From positions 1 through 23,093 of the forward strand of contig JBGCDW010000080.1 of NCBI GenBank assembly GCA_045105775.1: a stretch of DNA of 23,093 nucleotides. Reading direction: 5' to 3'. The translations under genes were made by a program, and so were the position numbers. The DNA comes from Aureispira sp045105775. GTDB lineage: Bacteria; Bacteroidota; Bacteroidia; Chitinophagales; Saprospiraceae. Under the pieces are notes generated by a model, which was not told where the DNA came from, did no database searches, and was given only the letters and a program-made list of their open reading frames with translations. Below, piece by piece: positions 22,251-23,093 of the stretch (position 1 is its first letter; each line of letters begins with the position of its first letter).

Positions 22251-22276
22251 GAGCTCATAAGCAACGCGCACTAGCT
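22251..22276 (+). repeat. Inverted repeat module A, left copy
   Basis: The 26-bp sequence beginning GAGCTCATAAGCAACGCGCA is perfectly inverted at 22957-22982. The match continues more loosely leftward to AACCGAGG near 22236, giving a module of about 41 bp with a divergent centre. Confidence 0.85.
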
Positions 22277-22299
22277 CACGCAGTAATAAAAAATGAAAG

Positions 22300-22343
22300 A
22301 CTCGCGAAGCGATCTGACCTATTTGATACAATGTATCGAATAG
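22300..22343 (+). repeat. 44-bp dispersed palindromic repeat, copy 2
   Basis: It starts ACTCGCGAAGCGATCTGACC and ends in a 25-bp near-palindrome, arm CTATTTGATACA, one central A, arm TGTATCGAATAG. It is identical to the inverted copy at 23013-23056 except for the central base. Confidence 0.9.
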
Positions 22344-22956
22344 GGAAGCTTAAACAAAAAGAATCGTTTTTTAGTACGAGAACTTTTTAGAGACTACTTA
22401 ATACAATCAAGTAAGTACTAAACAGGCTACAACCCTAATTTGGTACTAAATCCCAATCTAATTGATTATCAGAATAGTACGGAGAGCCCCTTACGATTTT
22501 GTAATAGTTTGATAGTCAATTAGATCTATAATAGGAATTACCCCCTTGGATACTCAAAAAGTGATTTAAATGTATAAAACCAAGTCCTAAGCTTTTAACG
22601 AGTACACCAATGTAGTCCCTAATCCTTGAGGTAGCTATTACTAGATACCAAACAACATCAGTGCAGGACAACCAAACCGCTCCAAATTGTTGTTAGACCT
22701 ACTCAACGTGCCTAAAAATTTACAACTTCCATATCAAAAATCGGTTGTACTCCCTTTCAAGCAAAACGGCACACCAAAACTTTACACAGATCATTCAGTA
22801 CTTTACTAGTGTATTTAGTATAATCATACTTAGGGTAGAGTTATTTACAAATTAGGTAGCTTTATTTGTTTATAAGTAGCCGTTCAACCGAACGAAGTGA
22901 GTTCATAAATGAAATGCACTAAAATTACTACTACCAAAAAACGGCTATTTTCCTCC

Positions 22957-22982
22957 AGCTAGTGCGCGTTGCTTATGAGCTC
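22957..22982 (-). repeat. Inverted repeat module A, right copy
   Basis: Perfect 26-bp inverse of 22251-22276; continues into GGCTCGGTT at 22989-22997, matching the left copy's flank. Confidence 0.85.
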
Positions 22983-23012
22983 GCCTATGGCTCGGTTCAT
23001 CGTTGAGCCTGA

Positions 23013-23056
23013 CTATTCGATACACTGTATCAAATAGGTCAGATCGCTTCGCGAGT
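23013..23056 (-). repeat. 44-bp dispersed palindromic repeat, copy 3
   Basis: Inverse of the copy at 22300-22343 (43 of 44 bases), including the palindrome arms CTATTCGATACA and TGTATCAAATAG at 23013-23037. Confidence 0.9.
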
Positions 23057-23093
23057 TCGCCTTAGCCCGCTAAGACTCCGTTACCTGATTATT

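Larger units (their letters stand above)
22199..23093. other. Gene-free, repeat-rich interval at the window end
   Basis: No gene is supported over nearly 900 bp. The ends are built of repeats (listed separately). Between them are GTACAACCGA (22219-22228) with its complement at 22741-22750, a long stem of 15-base arms with one mismatch (22457-22471 and 22510-22524, 38-nt loop), TAGCCGTT (22877-22884) with its complement at 22940-22947, and CTTAGC/GCTAAG near 23062-23075. A start-less 55-codon frame at 22644-22811 (plus; SKLLLDLLNVP, then LPYQKSVVLPF) could be a gene remnant. Confidence 0.55.

Noticed and set aside
22125..22331. 68-codon minus-strand frame at the GAPDH 3' end
   Set aside because: It overlaps the end of the GAPDH gene in antisense and runs into repeat sequence; no family features.

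Overview
The window is about 23 kb of AT-rich chromosomal DNA from a member of the Bacteroidota, probably from the Saprospiria/Chitinophagia side of the phylum. The phylum is supported by three things: promoters of the Bacteroidota form (TAnnTTTG at -7, several with TTG 17-21 nt upstream), the general lack of Shine-Dalgarno sequences before start codons, and two secreted proteins with type IX secretion C-terminal sorting domains. Genus cannot be fixed from the sequence alone; Aureispira-like bacteria are a guess.

Layout. 1-2.3 kb: a lipoprotein cut by the window edge, a second small lipoprotein, and a two-gene minus-strand unit (SpoU-family RNA methyltransferase, then a hotdog thioesterase). 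2.5-4.5 kb: a ThiF/MoeB-type activating enzyme fused to a rhodanese domain, converging on a NYN-nuclease/OST-HTH protein. 4.8-7.4 kb: asparaginyl-tRNA synthetase (asnS) with its promoter and terminator, and an alpha/beta hydrolase broken by one frameshift. 8.1-13.1 kb: two long tandem paralogues, a secreted M43-type zinc metalloprotease and a copy whose zinc/catalytic motif is destroyed; both keep the type IX tail. 13.5-16.7 kb: a lipoprotein, an ECF sigma factor and a 657-residue protein that joins a repeated cytoplasmic region, one membrane helix, a repetitive periplasmic linker and an outer-membrane beta-barrel. 17.2-18.1 kb: two phasin-like coiled-coil proteins behind a long leader. 18.4-20.7 kb: a STAS-like protein and a LytTR regulator / LytS-type kinase pair. 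20.9-22.2 kb: tRNA-Glu and GAPDH, divergently transcribed. 22.2-23.1 kb: a gene-free stretch built of modular inverted repeats.

The most interesting items are the sigma factor with its apparent dual-membrane anti-sigma partner (the architecture reported as Dma in Bacteroides thetaiotaomicron), the protease/pseudoprotease pair with a 98-bp identical 3' end, and a dispersed family of palindromic intergenic repeats. A GC-rich word of these repeats (CGCGAAGCGA) also sits inside the 75-bp tandem repeat of the anti-sigma gene. Several promoter-terminator pairs without a sizeable ORF suggest small RNAs. I see no CRISPR array, no intact transposase and no phage genes.
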